Assembly: GCF_004011505.1 (NCBI RefSeq)
Contig: NZ_SAUN01000001.1
Location: 7,839,501-7,903,500, forward strand
Direction of reading: 5' to 3'
Source: Nonomuraea polychroma
GTDB taxonomy: Bacteria; Actinomycetota; Actinomycetes; Streptosporangiales; Streptosporangiaceae
DNA: 64,000 nucleotides
The position numbers were made by a program, and so were the translations under genes. The notes under the pieces are model-generated. The model was not told the origin of the DNA. It searched no databases and saw nothing but the letters and a program-made list of their open reading frames with translations. Shown here piece after piece: positions 18,481-26,804 of this stretch; within the stretch, counting starts at the first letter, position 1; each line of letters starts with the position of its first letter.

Positions 18481-18861
18481 ATGCCCACCACCCAACGGAT
18501 CGCATCCGGAAGCACGCCACCCGGCGAGAAGTGGGAAGACGCCTCGAAAGAGATGGGGCCACACACCATCACTATATGGGTGGACACCAGCTCTGGTCAT
18601 TTTCAGAGCGATAACCCAACCTATATCGCCTCAGTGGAAGGAAACGGCTATCAGCATAAAGTGACCGGCACCAGCTCGATCTTCCCCGGCGGCGGTCCAA
18701 AAGATCCTCAGGGGCCCGGGTTCAGGATGTATCTGCAGGCAACTCAGGAGTGGAACTACAAACCAAACGGGTCCGATGACGTGATGGACCTAGACAAGGG
18801 AGCATGGAACAAAGACCATCTCAGCTGGTACGTCAACTGGATCGGCATCGACAATCCGTGA
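18481..18861 (+). CDS. small soluble protein of unknown function
   Basis: The 126-residue product starts MPTTQRIASG after an excellent GAAGGAG placed five to six bases before the ATG, so translation is credible. I do not recognise the family. There is no signal peptide or membrane segment. It is rich in tryptophan (six), glycine, asparagine and aspartate, with alternating hydrophobic stretches such as HTITIWVDTSSGHF and FRMYLQATQEWNY that look like beta strands. A small beta-sandwich is likely (inference). It lies isolated between the inverted paralogue pair and the amino-sugar genes and is followed by a strong hairpin. Confidence 0.65.
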   Translation: MPTTQRIASGSTPPGEKWEDASKEMGPHTITIWVDTSSGHFQSDNPTYIASVEGNGYQHKVTGTSSIFPGGGPKDPQGPGFRMYLQATQEWNYKPNGSDDVMDLDKGAWNKDHLSWYVNWIGIDNP

Positions 18862-18936
18862 GTTCTCTGCCCGCGTCCCTCCTCTAGCGTCGACGCGGCG
18901 GCGCAGTATCCACGGCCCGATTCGCGAAAATAACCT

Positions 18937-18961
18937 ACGAGTCCTCGAACCGAGGACTCGT
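18937..18961 (+). terminator. hairpin after the small gene
   Basis: A perfect 11-bp stem (ACGAGTCCTCG / CGAGGACTCGT) closes a three-base loop 76 bp after the 18861 stop. There is no clear T-tract, which is normal for high-GC actinobacterial terminators. It could act in either direction. Confidence 0.6.
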
Positions 18962-19062
18962 GGGTGTCGCAACAGGTTCGCCACACGGATTGAGGGCAGC
19001 CGGTGTCTGCGGATGGTGCCGATCGAGACCCTGGCCGAAGCCACCTCCTAGTTTCACTACCA

Positions 19063-19319
19063 GCCGCCACGCCTGCACCTGATCTTCTGATGATGATCCC
19101 GTGCATAGTCGGGTAGAGGTCCTCCCCCAGCAGCAAGGGCATGGCGTCGCCCCGCTCGGACAGCTTCACGACGTCGGAGTAGGGACGGTCTTCCTTTTCC
19201 GGCAGCCTGCAGAGCAGGTCCCGGACGATCAACAGCCGACGTCCGCGCACATCAACGAAGTCTGCACAAGATGAACCGTGATCAATGCCCGTAGGGGCTC
19301 GAAGCCGTACCTCGCCCAC
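19063..19319 (-). pseudogene. decayed reading frame of unknown origin
   Basis: Between the WecD-like stop and about 19063 the minus strand reads a segment with strongly coding-like third positions, including RGRRLLIVRDLLCRLPEKED and GDAMPLLLGEDLYPTMHG. Downstream of about 19060 the same frame turns into unnatural residues, and upstream it overlaps the WecD-like gene in another frame. No ribosome-binding site or credible start is present. It looks like an internal fragment of a lost gene; the family is not recognised. Confidence 0.3.
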
Positions 19320-20011
19320 GCCCGCTGGACCCGCACATTATGCGCCTGGGTGGAGATCTCGATCTCTGCCGCGCCGCGGGCCAGTGTACGATCCTCGATG
19401 CCCTTCAGCAGGTGGGCGTACAGGCCTCGCCCCTGCGCCCGGGAGACCACTCCGGCGAGCAGGATCTCGGTCCGGAATTCCGTTTCGTCCAGCGTCGCCA
19501 GCCCGAGGATGTCATCCGTCTCCTCATCCCTGAGGGTCACACAGCTGTCCTCCCGCACGAACCGCAGCGCCCACTCTTGGTAACCGGCAAGGGCGTCGGC
19601 GGGGTCCAGCAAGGGATTCGCCAGGTAATGGTTGCCGTATGCGTGGAAGATGTCGGCGACCAGCGACCTCACCACGTCGGTGCCGGTGACTCCCGATGTC
19701 CGCAGCGCAGCCGGTTCCGGCCGGCGCCCCGCCCCGGCGCGCAGCCGCCAGTACATGAGACAGTCCGCGAATATCGCGTCGCGACCAGGTGTGGCCAAGA
19801 GCCTCGCGAACCAGTCGACGCGATCAGCCGGGTATCGCAGGATGACGATGTCCGCGGCCGACCCGCTGGCGGCGTCGCGGACCTCGGACAGGGAATCGTC
19901 GGCTCCCTCGGGGACGGTCAGGCGCTCGATCGAGCGGCCGAACCGGGCCGACTCCAATGGTGACTCGCGGCTCACCAGGGCCGGGATCCCGGTCGCCTCC
20001 TGTACCGCCAT
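19229..20011 (-). CDS. GNAT-family dTDP-amino-sugar N-acetyltransferase (WecD-like)
   Basis: 260 residues. The C-terminal half carries the GNAT acetyl-CoA region: LLAGVVSRAQGRGLYAHLL (QGRG-type loop) and the closing NVRVQRAWARYGFEP motif. The N-terminal ~100 residues form a less conserved domain, as in WecD/RffC, which acetylate dTDP-4-amino-4,6-dideoxygalactose. The start overlaps the WecE-type stop as TGATG. This fused placement directly after a WecE aminotransferase supports N-acetylation of the same 4-amino sugar. WecD assignment is from context plus fold; exact sugar stereochemistry is inferred. Confidence 0.75.
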   Translation of the reverse strand: MAVQEATGIPALVSRESPLESARFGRSIERLTVPEGADDSLSEVRDAASGSAADIVILRYPADRVDWFARLLATPGRDAIFADCLMYWRLRAGAGRRPEPAALRTSGVTGTDVVRSLVADIFHAYGNHYLANPLLDPADALAGYQEWALRFVREDSCVTLRDEETDDILGLATLDETEFRTEILLAGVVSRAQGRGLYAHLLKGIEDRTLARGAAEIEISTQAHNVRVQRAWARYGFEPLRALITVHLVQTSLMCADVGC

Positions 20012-21222
20012 CAGCTCACCTCGAAGGCTCGAACGGCCTCGATCACGCGTGCCACATCCATTTCGGCCAGGCCTGCGAAGAGCGGGAGCCGTATGAGGCG
20101 TTCGGCGATCTGCTCACTGACGGGACATCCGCCCGCGGCCACGCGGCCGTACCGCACGCCTGCGGGCGCCGTGTGCAGGGGCTGGTAGTGGAACGTCGCC
20201 TGCACTCCTTCCTCGGCGAGATGGCCGATGAGCGCTTGGCGGTTCCGCATGTCCGGGAGCAAGAGATAGTAGAGGTGCGCCGGCTGCATGCAGCCGTCCG
20301 GGACCATCGGCTGCGAGACGCCGTTCTCCGCCGCCCAGTCCGCCAGCTCCCCGTGGTATCTGTGCCAGATGGCCTGCCGCCGGGCCTGGATCTTGTCGAA
20401 CGACTCCAGCTGGGAGGTCAGCAGGGCCGCGAGCACGTCCGACAGCAGGTAGCTCGAGCCGACGTCGATCCACCGGTACTTGTCCACCTGGCCGCGGAAG
20501 AACCGGCTCCGGTCGGTACCCTTCTCCCGGATGACCTCAGCCCGCGCGAGGAGCTCCGTGTCGTTCACGAGCAGCGCGCCGCCCTCGCCGCACTGGATGT
20601 TCTTCGTTTCGTGGAAGCTCTGGGTGGCCATGCAGCCGAATGAGCCCAGAGGCCGTCCGCGGTAGGAACCGCCCAGACCGTGGGCGTTGTCCTCGATGAG
20701 GGCGAGGCCGTACCGTTCCGCCAGCCCCGTTATGGCCTCCATCTCACAGCCGACACCCCCGTAGTGGACGACCACTATCGCCCGCGTCCGCGCGGTGATC
20801 GCTCCTTCTACCAGCCGCTCGTCCAGGTTCAACGTGTCAGCTCGGCAGTCGACGAACACCGGGACGCCCCCGCGCAGGACGAAGGCGTTGGCCGCCGACA
20901 TGAAGGTGAACGAGGGCATGATGACCTCGTCCCCCGGCTGGATATCGAGAAGGACCGCCGACATCTCCAGCGCGTCCGTGCACGAGGTGGTCAGCAGCAC
21001 GCAACCAGCCCCGGTGAGCTCCTTGAGCAGCTGGGACGCCCGCCGGGTGAACGGCCCGTCGCCGGCGGTACGTCCCTGCCCTATGGCCTCCGCGAGGTAG
21101 TCCAGCTCATGTTCCGACGAATGAGGCCGGTTGAAGGGAATGCTCGTGGCGTGGGGAGTTTCCATCGCTGAGCGTGAAGCGAAACCATTCCGTTGACGCG
21201 CGGGCTCGTACGAGTCAACCAT
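20011..21222 (-). CDS. wecE: dTDP-4-amino-4,6-dideoxygalactose transaminase (WecE-type)
   Basis: This 403-residue DegT/DnrJ/EryC1 enzyme matches E. coli WecE in order and wording: PFNRPHSSEHELDYLAEAI, LDIQPGDEVIMPSFTF, NAFVLRGG, VVHYGGVGCEM, FHETKN, REKGTDRSRFFRGQVDKY and the DVGSSYLLSDVLAA block. The PLP-binding lysine is Lys207 in SFHETKN. It converts a dTDP-4-keto-6-deoxyhexose to its 4-amino form with glutamate. AGAGGA seven bases before the ATG at 21222 supports this start over the internal ATG at 21165. It probably uses the product of the RmlA/RmlB pair at 23136-25201. The 246 bp upstream separate it from the GT2 gene. Confidence 0.88.
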   Translation of the reverse strand: MVDSYEPARQRNGFASRSAMETPHATSIPFNRPHSSEHELDYLAEAIGQGRTAGDGPFTRRASQLLKELTGAGCVLLTTSCTDALEMSAVLLDIQPGDEVIMPSFTFMSAANAFVLRGGVPVFVDCRADTLNLDERLVEGAITARTRAIVVVHYGGVGCEMEAITGLAERYGLALIEDNAHGLGGSYRGRPLGSFGCMATQSFHETKNIQCGEGGALLVNDTELLARAEVIREKGTDRSRFFRGQVDKYRWIDVGSSYLLSDVLAALLTSQLESFDKIQARRQAIWHRYHGELADWAAENGVSQPMVPDGCMQPAHLYYLLLPDMRNRQALIGHLAEEGVQATFHYQPLHTAPAGVRYGRVAAGGCPVSEQIAERLIRLPLFAGLAEMDVARVIEAVRAFEVS

Positions 21223-21468
21223 CGATGCGTCCTCTGCTGCGAACGGTCTTCGAAGGGTGCGGTGGGGCAGGGAGCATGCCGCCTCGATCCGCCGAAGGAT
21301 GGCCGGCAGGGCAAGGATGCCGCGCTGTACCCGCGTCAGCAGGAGTCGTGGTCATGCGCGCCAGTCTGACGACGTGGCCCGTGGTAGCCGTCGTGGACGC
21401 ACGGGCGTGGCGATGTTCTTGCCATCCCTTGTGAGGTCGATCGCTGGGCAGCCGGCATTGGTCACGGC

Positions 21469-22470
21469 TTATCCGGTGCGGATTCCGTTGATGTGGGCGG
21501 AAGTCGGCTGATACTGGGCGGCTGTCGTGGGGGTCTCGACTACGGGGCGCGCCCCGACGCGTTCGGAGACCACATAGGTGGGGCGCCCCATTCCGCTGCC
21601 GTGAATGCGGCCCACGTACTCTCCGAGGACTCCAATGGAGATCAGCTGCGCCGCCGAGAAGATCGCGACTGTTGACGCGATGGTGGTGAACCCCGCTACG
21701 GTCGTGTCGCCCGAAGTGAACCGCCACAGAACCGTGCCGGCCAGCATGATACCGATGATCCCCACGAAGAATCCCAGGTAGCTCGCCATCCGCAGGGGGG
21801 TGGTGCTGTAGCCGAACAGCATGTTCACCGCGTGCCGTGTCAGCAGCCGCGCTGTGTAGTTGGAGCGCCCCTGTTGCCGTTCGCTCATGTGCACCCGCAC
21901 TGAACCCACCCGAGAGGTGGCCCAGGACAGAGCCACGTCCACGGATGCATGGGGTCCTGACAATCCGTCGAATCCCTCACGCAGCCGTGTCCGGAAGGCG
22001 CGGAAAGCACTGATTGTCCGCGCAGCCCGGACGCCCAACACACCGGCCATGGCGGTTTTCACGGATCGGGACGCCAAGCTCCGGAGCACCCCGTGTTCCT
22101 CCTCATGCGGGACGCCGTAAACCAGGTCGAGGCGATCGCCCGCCAAGGCGGCCAGCAAAAGGGGAATCTGCTCCGGCAAATGCTGCAAATCATCATCCAT
22201 GGTGACAATCAGCTCGTATTCCGCATCTCTGATACCCGCCACGAGCGCGTTGTGCTGACCGTAGTTGCGGGAAAGATTGATGGCGCGCACGCCATCGACC
22301 CGGCGAGCCAGGTCAGCGGCCGTTTCCCAGGTGTCGTCCGGACTTCCGTCGACGACGAGGATCACCTCATGAGGGCCGGACATCCCAGAGAGGACCGACA
22401 CAAGCCGTGTCACCAACTCCGGGAGGGTCCGCGCGGATAGATAACAGGGGATGACCACCGAAACTGACAT
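21469..22470 (-). CDS. GT2 undecaprenyl-phosphate glycosyltransferase (GtrB/ArnC-like)
   Basis: The 333-residue protein begins MSVSVVIPCYLSARTLPELV; GGAGG seven bases before the ATG at 22470 fixes this start. The GT-A donor site has VVDGSPDDT and VTMDDDLQHLPE. Two C-terminal helices (about residues 225-250 and 265-290) match GtrB/ArnC proteins, which load a sugar onto undecaprenyl phosphate at the cytoplasmic face. The divergent gene at 22560 encodes a GtrA-like flippase partner. The donor may be the dTDP-amino sugar made by neighbouring genes (inference). Confidence 0.85.
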   Translation of the reverse strand: MSVSVVIPCYLSARTLPELVTRLVSVLSGMSGPHEVILVVDGSPDDTWETAADLARRVDGVRAINLSRNYGQHNALVAGIRDAEYELIVTMDDDLQHLPEQIPLLLAALAGDRLDLVYGVPHEEEHGVLRSLASRSVKTAMAGVLGVRAARTISAFRAFRTRLREGFDGLSGPHASVDVALSWATSRVGSVRVHMSERQQGRSNYTARLLTRHAVNMLFGYSTTPLRMASYLGFFVGIIGIMLAGTVLWRFTSGDTTVAGFTTIASTVAIFSAAQLISIGVLGEYVGRIHGSGMGRPTYVVSERVGARPVVETPTTAAQYQPTSAHINGIRTG

Positions 22471-22559
22471 AGTTTGCCTCCGGCTGCCAGCATTCTTGCG
22501 TTTCACACGACTACCACCGTAATACCGCTTATCGGGCCACGACTAAGGAGGCCGAACAC

Positions 22560-23009
22560 ATGAGTGACGTAAAGAATCCATCAGTCCACGTTGAACACCG
22601 GCGCCTCATCTCGCTGCTTCGCGAACGCCGCGTCACGTACCCCATAGGCGGCGCCATGACCGCAGCGATTTATTACGGAATCGTGGCCCTGGCGCTAGCC
22701 GTCTTTGGAAGCACTGCCCCCTACCTTCTCCTGGTGGTGGCCAGCCATTTGACAACCGTGGTGATCGTTTACCCTTGGTATAGACTCGTCGTCTTTCCTG
22801 ACACCGCGGAATCCTGGCTGACCGGGTACGTACGGCTCTATGTCGTGGGACTGAGCTTCCTGGCCGCATCCCTGATCGGACTCCCCATACTAGTGGAATT
22901 GGCCAGCATACCCATCCTTGTTGCACAAGGCGTCATAATATGCGCCAGCCTGCCACTAAGCTACACAATCAATCGAAGGTGGACATTTCGGGATCACCGC
23001 AGCATCTAG
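22560..23009 (+). CDS. GtrA-like membrane protein (polyprenyl-phosphate-sugar flippase family)
   Basis: 149 residues with four hydrophobic helices and the family ending SYTINRRWTFRDHRSI, where N-x-x-W-x-F is typical of GtrA/DPM3-like proteins. These are thought to flip or support flipping of undecaprenyl-phosphate sugars made by GtrB. AAGGAG stands nine bases before the ATG. It is divergent from the GtrB-like gene with an 89-bp shared promoter region. Confidence 0.8.
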   Translation: MSDVKNPSVHVEHRRLISLLRERRVTYPIGGAMTAAIYYGIVALALAVFGSTAPYLLLVVASHLTTVVIVYPWYRLVVFPDTAESWLTGYVRLYVVGLSFLAASLIGLPILVELASIPILVAQGVIICASLPLSYTINRRWTFRDHRSI

Positions 23010-23135
23010 TACGGGCAACGTCTCTCAAGGTCTTTGACAAATATGAAGTGCGGCGAAGAGGGCCGGGTCCGGACAGCGCCTAGATTCGAGCCGAGAGCGG
23101 CCACTGGGCCCCGGTCTGTTTGGAAGGATCAAGCG

Positions 23136-24203
23136 ATGAAAGCGCTCGTTCTAGCCGGCGGCAAGGGGACGAGGCTGCGTCCGCTGACGCACACCTCGGC
23201 GAAGCAGTTGGTTCCCGTCGCCAACAAACCGGTGCTCTACTACGGGCTTGAGGCGATTCGGAACGCGGGCATCACCCGTGTGGGCGTCATCATCGGCGAC
23301 ACCGGCCACGAGGTTCGGGACGCTGTCGGCGACGGCTCGATGTTCGGCCTCGACGTCACCTACATTCCCCAGGAGGCTCCGCTCGGACTCGCCCACTGTG
23401 TCCTGATCGCGAGGGACTTCCTGGAAGACGACCCGTTCGTGATGTACCTGGGCGACAACTTCCTCATCGACGGCATCACCGATCTGGTCGACGCCTTCGA
23501 CGCCGCCGACCACGACGCCCAGATACTGCTGACCAAGGTCGCAGAACCGCAGTTCTACGGAGTCGCGGAGCTCGGCCCCGATGGGCAGATCGTCCGGCTG
23601 GAAGAGAAACCGGAGCACCCGCGCAGCGATCTCGCGATCGTCGGCGTCTACACCTTCTCTCCTGCCATCCACGAGGCAGTCCAGGCGATCAAGCCCTCTG
23701 CGCGGGGCGAACTGGAGATCACGGACGCGATCAAATGGCTGATCGACACCGGGCATCGCGTCCACTCCCACTTTGTCAACGGCTACTGGAGGGACACCGG
23801 GCGCCTGCAGGACCTGCTGGAGTGCAACCGCATCGTCCTCGAGCGCATCGAGCCCGGGGTCATGGGCACAGTGGACCGGCTGAGCCAGACCACTGGGCGG
23901 GTCGTTATCGAGCAGGGCGCGGTGGTGGAGAACTCCATCGTCCATGGACCGGTCGTCATCGGACCCGACACCAAGATCATCTCATCGTATGTCGGTCCCT
24001 TCACGTCCATAGGGCCTAATTGCATGCTGCAGGATTCGGAGATCGAAAACTCGATCATTCTGGACGGCTCCTCCATCCATGGCGTTTCGCGTATCGCGCG
24101 CTCGCTCATTGGCAGGAACGTCGAGGTGAACCGCACATCCCGGCTGCCCAACACCCACCAGCTCATGGTCGGCGACCACAGCAAAATACAGGTGAGCTCA
24201 TGA
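23136..24203 (+). CDS. rmlA: glucose-1-phosphate thymidylyltransferase, long form
   Basis: The 355-residue protein starts MKALVLAGGKGTRLRPLTHT, the nucleotidyltransferase signature; GGAAGGA precedes the ATG, so the start is 23136 rather than the open-frame limit at 23034. GDNFLIDG and GYWRDTG are further family motifs. Unlike short RmlA (~290 residues), the C-terminal ~110 residues form hexapeptide repeats (VVENSIVHGPVVIG and so on), a left-handed beta helix as in StrD-type enzymes of actinobacteria. It makes dTDP-glucose from dTTP and glucose-1-phosphate. Its stop overlaps the rmlB start (ATGA). Confidence 0.9.
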   Translation: MKALVLAGGKGTRLRPLTHTSAKQLVPVANKPVLYYGLEAIRNAGITRVGVIIGDTGHEVRDAVGDGSMFGLDVTYIPQEAPLGLAHCVLIARDFLEDDPFVMYLGDNFLIDGITDLVDAFDAADHDAQILLTKVAEPQFYGVAELGPDGQIVRLEEKPEHPRSDLAIVGVYTFSPAIHEAVQAIKPSARGELEITDAIKWLIDTGHRVHSHFVNGYWRDTGRLQDLLECNRIVLERIEPGVMGTVDRLSQTTGRVVIEQGAVVENSIVHGPVVIGPDTKIISSYVGPFTSIGPNCMLQDSEIENSIILDGSSIHGVSRIARSLIGRNVEVNRTSRLPNTHQLMVGDHSKIQVSS

Positions 24204-25201
24204 GGTTTCTCGTCACCGGAGGCGCCGGATTCATCGGCTCCCACTACGTCCGTTCACTCCTGTCCGGCTCATATCCCGGGTACGAGAACGTGCGGGTCAC
24301 GGTTCTGGACAAGCTCACGTATGCAGGAAACCTGGCCAACCTCGCCCCTGTGGCGGACCACCCCGGTTATGCCTTCCTCCAGGCAGACATCACCGATGCA
24401 CACGCGCTCGCGGAGGTCGTCCCCGGGCACGACGTGATAGTGAACTTCGCGGCAGAGACCCACGTCGACCGCTCCATCACCGGCGCCGCCGACTTTGTGA
24501 CCACGAATGTTGTGGGCACCCAGCGGCTTCTGCAGGCAGCTCTGGAGGCTGACGTTCCGACGGTCGTCCACGTCTCCACCGACGAGGTGTACGGATCGAT
24601 CGACGGCGGATCCTGGAACGAGGACGAGCCGCTGCTTCCGAACTCCCCGTACTCGGCCGCCAAGGCCGGCGCAGACCTCCTTTGCCGCGCCTATCACAGC
24701 ACGTACGGCTGTGACATCCGAGTCACGCGCTGCTCCAACAACTACGGCCCCTACCAATATCCCGAGAAGCTCATCCCGCTCTTCGTGACCAATCTCCTCG
24801 AGGGCCGGAAGGTCCCCCTCTACGGAGACGGCCTCAACGTGCGGGAATGGCTGCACGTCGACGACCATTGCCGAGGAATCCAGCTAGTTTTGGAGAAGGG
24901 CTCACCCGGGGAGATCTACAACATCAGCGGCGGGACCGAGCTGACCAATCGGGAGTTGACCGGCCGCCTGCTCGACGCTCTTGGCACGAGGTGGGAGATG
25001 GTCGAGCAGGTGCCCGACCGACCTGGCCACGACCGACGCTACTCCTTGGACGACGGCAAGATCCGCGCGATTGGCTACCAGCCACGTGTGGAATTCGATG
25101 AGGGCCTGGCCGCTGTCGTGCGGTGGTACCGCGACCACCAAGAGTGGTGGCGACCGCTGACGCGGGCGGGCGCCGGCAGGGCCGGAGCGCCTACCGCCTG
25201 A
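24200..25201 (+). CDS. rmlB: dTDP-glucose 4,6-dehydratase
   Basis: 333 residues of the extended SDR family. NAD-binding GGAGFIGSHYVRSL lies at the N-terminus, the catalytic THVDRS and STDEVYGSI motifs follow, and Tyr151/Lys155 sit in NSPYSAAKAGAD. RCSNNYGPYQ is diagnostic for RmlB. Its product dTDP-4-keto-6-deoxyglucose is the common precursor of deoxy- and amino-sugars. Coupled to rmlA by a four-base overlap. No RmlC/RmlD pair lies in this window, so the nearby WecE-type enzyme is the visible consumer. Confidence 0.92.
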   Translation: MRFLVTGGAGFIGSHYVRSLLSGSYPGYENVRVTVLDKLTYAGNLANLAPVADHPGYAFLQADITDAHALAEVVPGHDVIVNFAAETHVDRSITGAADFVTTNVVGTQRLLQAALEADVPTVVHVSTDEVYGSIDGGSWNEDEPLLPNSPYSAAKAGADLLCRAYHSTYGCDIRVTRCSNNYGPYQYPEKLIPLFVTNLLEGRKVPLYGDGLNVREWLHVDDHCRGIQLVLEKGSPGEIYNISGGTELTNRELTGRLLDALGTRWEMVEQVPDRPGHDRRYSLDDGKIRAIGYQPRVEFDEGLAAVVRWYRDHQEWWRPLTRAGAGRAGAPTA

Positions 25202-25261
25202 GGCCGCCGGCACGCGTGGCACGCGGTCCGGCGGCAGTGCGATCTTGCTCAGAGCGGAGGA

Positions 25262-26716
25262 TCACGAGGCGACCCCTGCGGGAGTGCCGATGCCAGACGT
25301 CGTGCCACTGGTGGTGGCGGTGCGCAAGGCTTTGGTGCGGGCCACAGCGTGGGCCATTGCTATGCACGCCAGTGGAATCGCGGGTTGAACATAGCGGTAG
25401 TCACCCTGGTTCGTTGCAGTCGCGAGCACCACGAGTGTGACCGCCATCGTCCACGGCACCAGCGACCGGATCGGCAGACGTCTGTAGCGCAGTGCGAGAA
25501 CCAGGGGCGCCGCCATCACCATGGCCAGGACCGGCTCCGGCAGATAGATCCGGCTCTCGTACCATCTGAGAAATCTTGCGAAAAGCGCTATCTCGGTTGG
25601 CGCATCCCCATATCCATACGGTGCCGCCAAGTGCGCATGCTGCGGCGGGACTCCCTCGATGCCAGAGCCGGTGGACCGGAAGGAGGAAGGCGGGTCCGTC
25701 TTGCGGAAGACGTTGGCCAGGTCACGCACCACTACCAGGGCATAATCCACAGGCTGAGCAACGATGGCGCGCTGGGCGAACTGTCGCGCGAGGGCATTGT
25801 TGTCCGGACTGGCCGCAGGCTCCTTTGTGGCGAACAACCAGGCATCTGGCCTTGTTATGTAAACTCCTGGCCGAGCGCCTATGGCTTGGAGCGATTTCGG
25901 CGGGCAGAGCGGGACAAGAGCCGCCGGGGGACGTATCTTCGCGCAGTCGGCAAACGACATGGTGCGCGACCAGAGGATCAGCCCGTCGCTCGTGGTGAGG
26001 GCGAGCACGCCGTGGTGCGACTGAAACCAAAGACCATAGGCGAAGAGCGGTGCGAGACAAGCCGCCATGGCCGCGAGCAGCGCACGGAGCCTGACTCGGT
26101 GCAGCAGCAGGAGCAGCGGATACAGGAGCACCAGCGGCAGCGCTATCGATCTGGTGAGGGTGGCGGCGGCGAGAAGCAGCCCTGCCAATACTGCTGCCGG
26201 CACTGTGAGCCGGTACCGCCAAAGAGTGACGACGACAACCCCGATCAAACAGCAGGTGAACAGCGTCTCGCTGAGCAGGGAATGCTCCATCGCAAGTTGG
26301 CGAGGCTCGAGGAGGACCGGAAGGGCAGCCGCCACTGCCAGCATCGGGCGCACTTGCCATCGGCGGAGCAAGACATAGACCATGATGCCGATGCCGAGCC
26401 CCATGGCGTGCTGGATAGCACCTACGAGGACATTGCTGTGAAAAGGCAAGAGCATGCGGAGGAAGAATGAATAGCCAAAAGGCCTCAGGGCGCCAGGAGC
26501 GATCTGCAGTGCATAGGCCGCGAAATCGCCTGAATCGCCATACCAGAATGCTCGCTGGTGACCGAGCATGACTACCGACCGCAGCAGTACGGCGGCGGCG
26601 ACAGCAAGGACGATCGGTGTACGCACCGCAGTGAGCAGGAATGATTTACGAGAGGCGGCAGCAGAGCCATCGAGCCCCGTGCCGCGCACAACATTCAGCT
26701 TCATGGACGTGTCCAT
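25262..26716 (-). CDS. polytopic membrane protein, GT-C-like glycosyltransferase
   Basis: About 484 residues with ten or more helices. The first outer loop contains QRAFWYGDSGDFAAYALQ; an acidic pair at this place, followed by GYSFFLRMLLPF, is the usual GT-C/GT39-like pattern. A soluble stretch (about residues 255-390) lies between helices. Likely transfers a sugar from a polyprenyl-phosphate donor outside the membrane, but the acceptor is unknown. The frame is open to 26773; I chose the ATG at 26716 because AAGGGA lies just before it. Tail-to-tail with rmlB. Confidence 0.6.
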   Translation of the reverse strand: MDTSMKLNVVRGTGLDGSAAASRKSFLLTAVRTPIVLAVAAAVLLRSVVMLGHQRAFWYGDSGDFAAYALQIAPGALRPFGYSFFLRMLLPFHSNVLVGAIQHAMGLGIGIMVYVLLRRWQVRPMLAVAAALPVLLEPRQLAMEHSLLSETLFTCCLIGVVVVTLWRYRLTVPAAVLAGLLLAAATLTRSIALPLVLLYPLLLLLHRVRLRALLAAMAACLAPLFAYGLWFQSHHGVLALTTSDGLILWSRTMSFADCAKIRPPAALVPLCPPKSLQAIGARPGVYITRPDAWLFATKEPAASPDNNALARQFAQRAIVAQPVDYALVVVRDLANVFRKTDPPSSFRSTGSGIEGVPPQHAHLAAPYGYGDAPTEIALFARFLRWYESRIYLPEPVLAMVMAAPLVLALRYRRLPIRSLVPWTMAVTLVVLATATNQGDYRYVQPAIPLACIAMAHAVARTKALRTATTSGTTSGIGTPAGVAS

Positions 26717-26804
26717 TCTTCCCTTGCCCCCGACTGACGTACTCGGAAGATCGATCAGTGCGTAGCGGCGCAATCAGCCATCCACAACTAGGAGGGGTCT
26801 TCTC

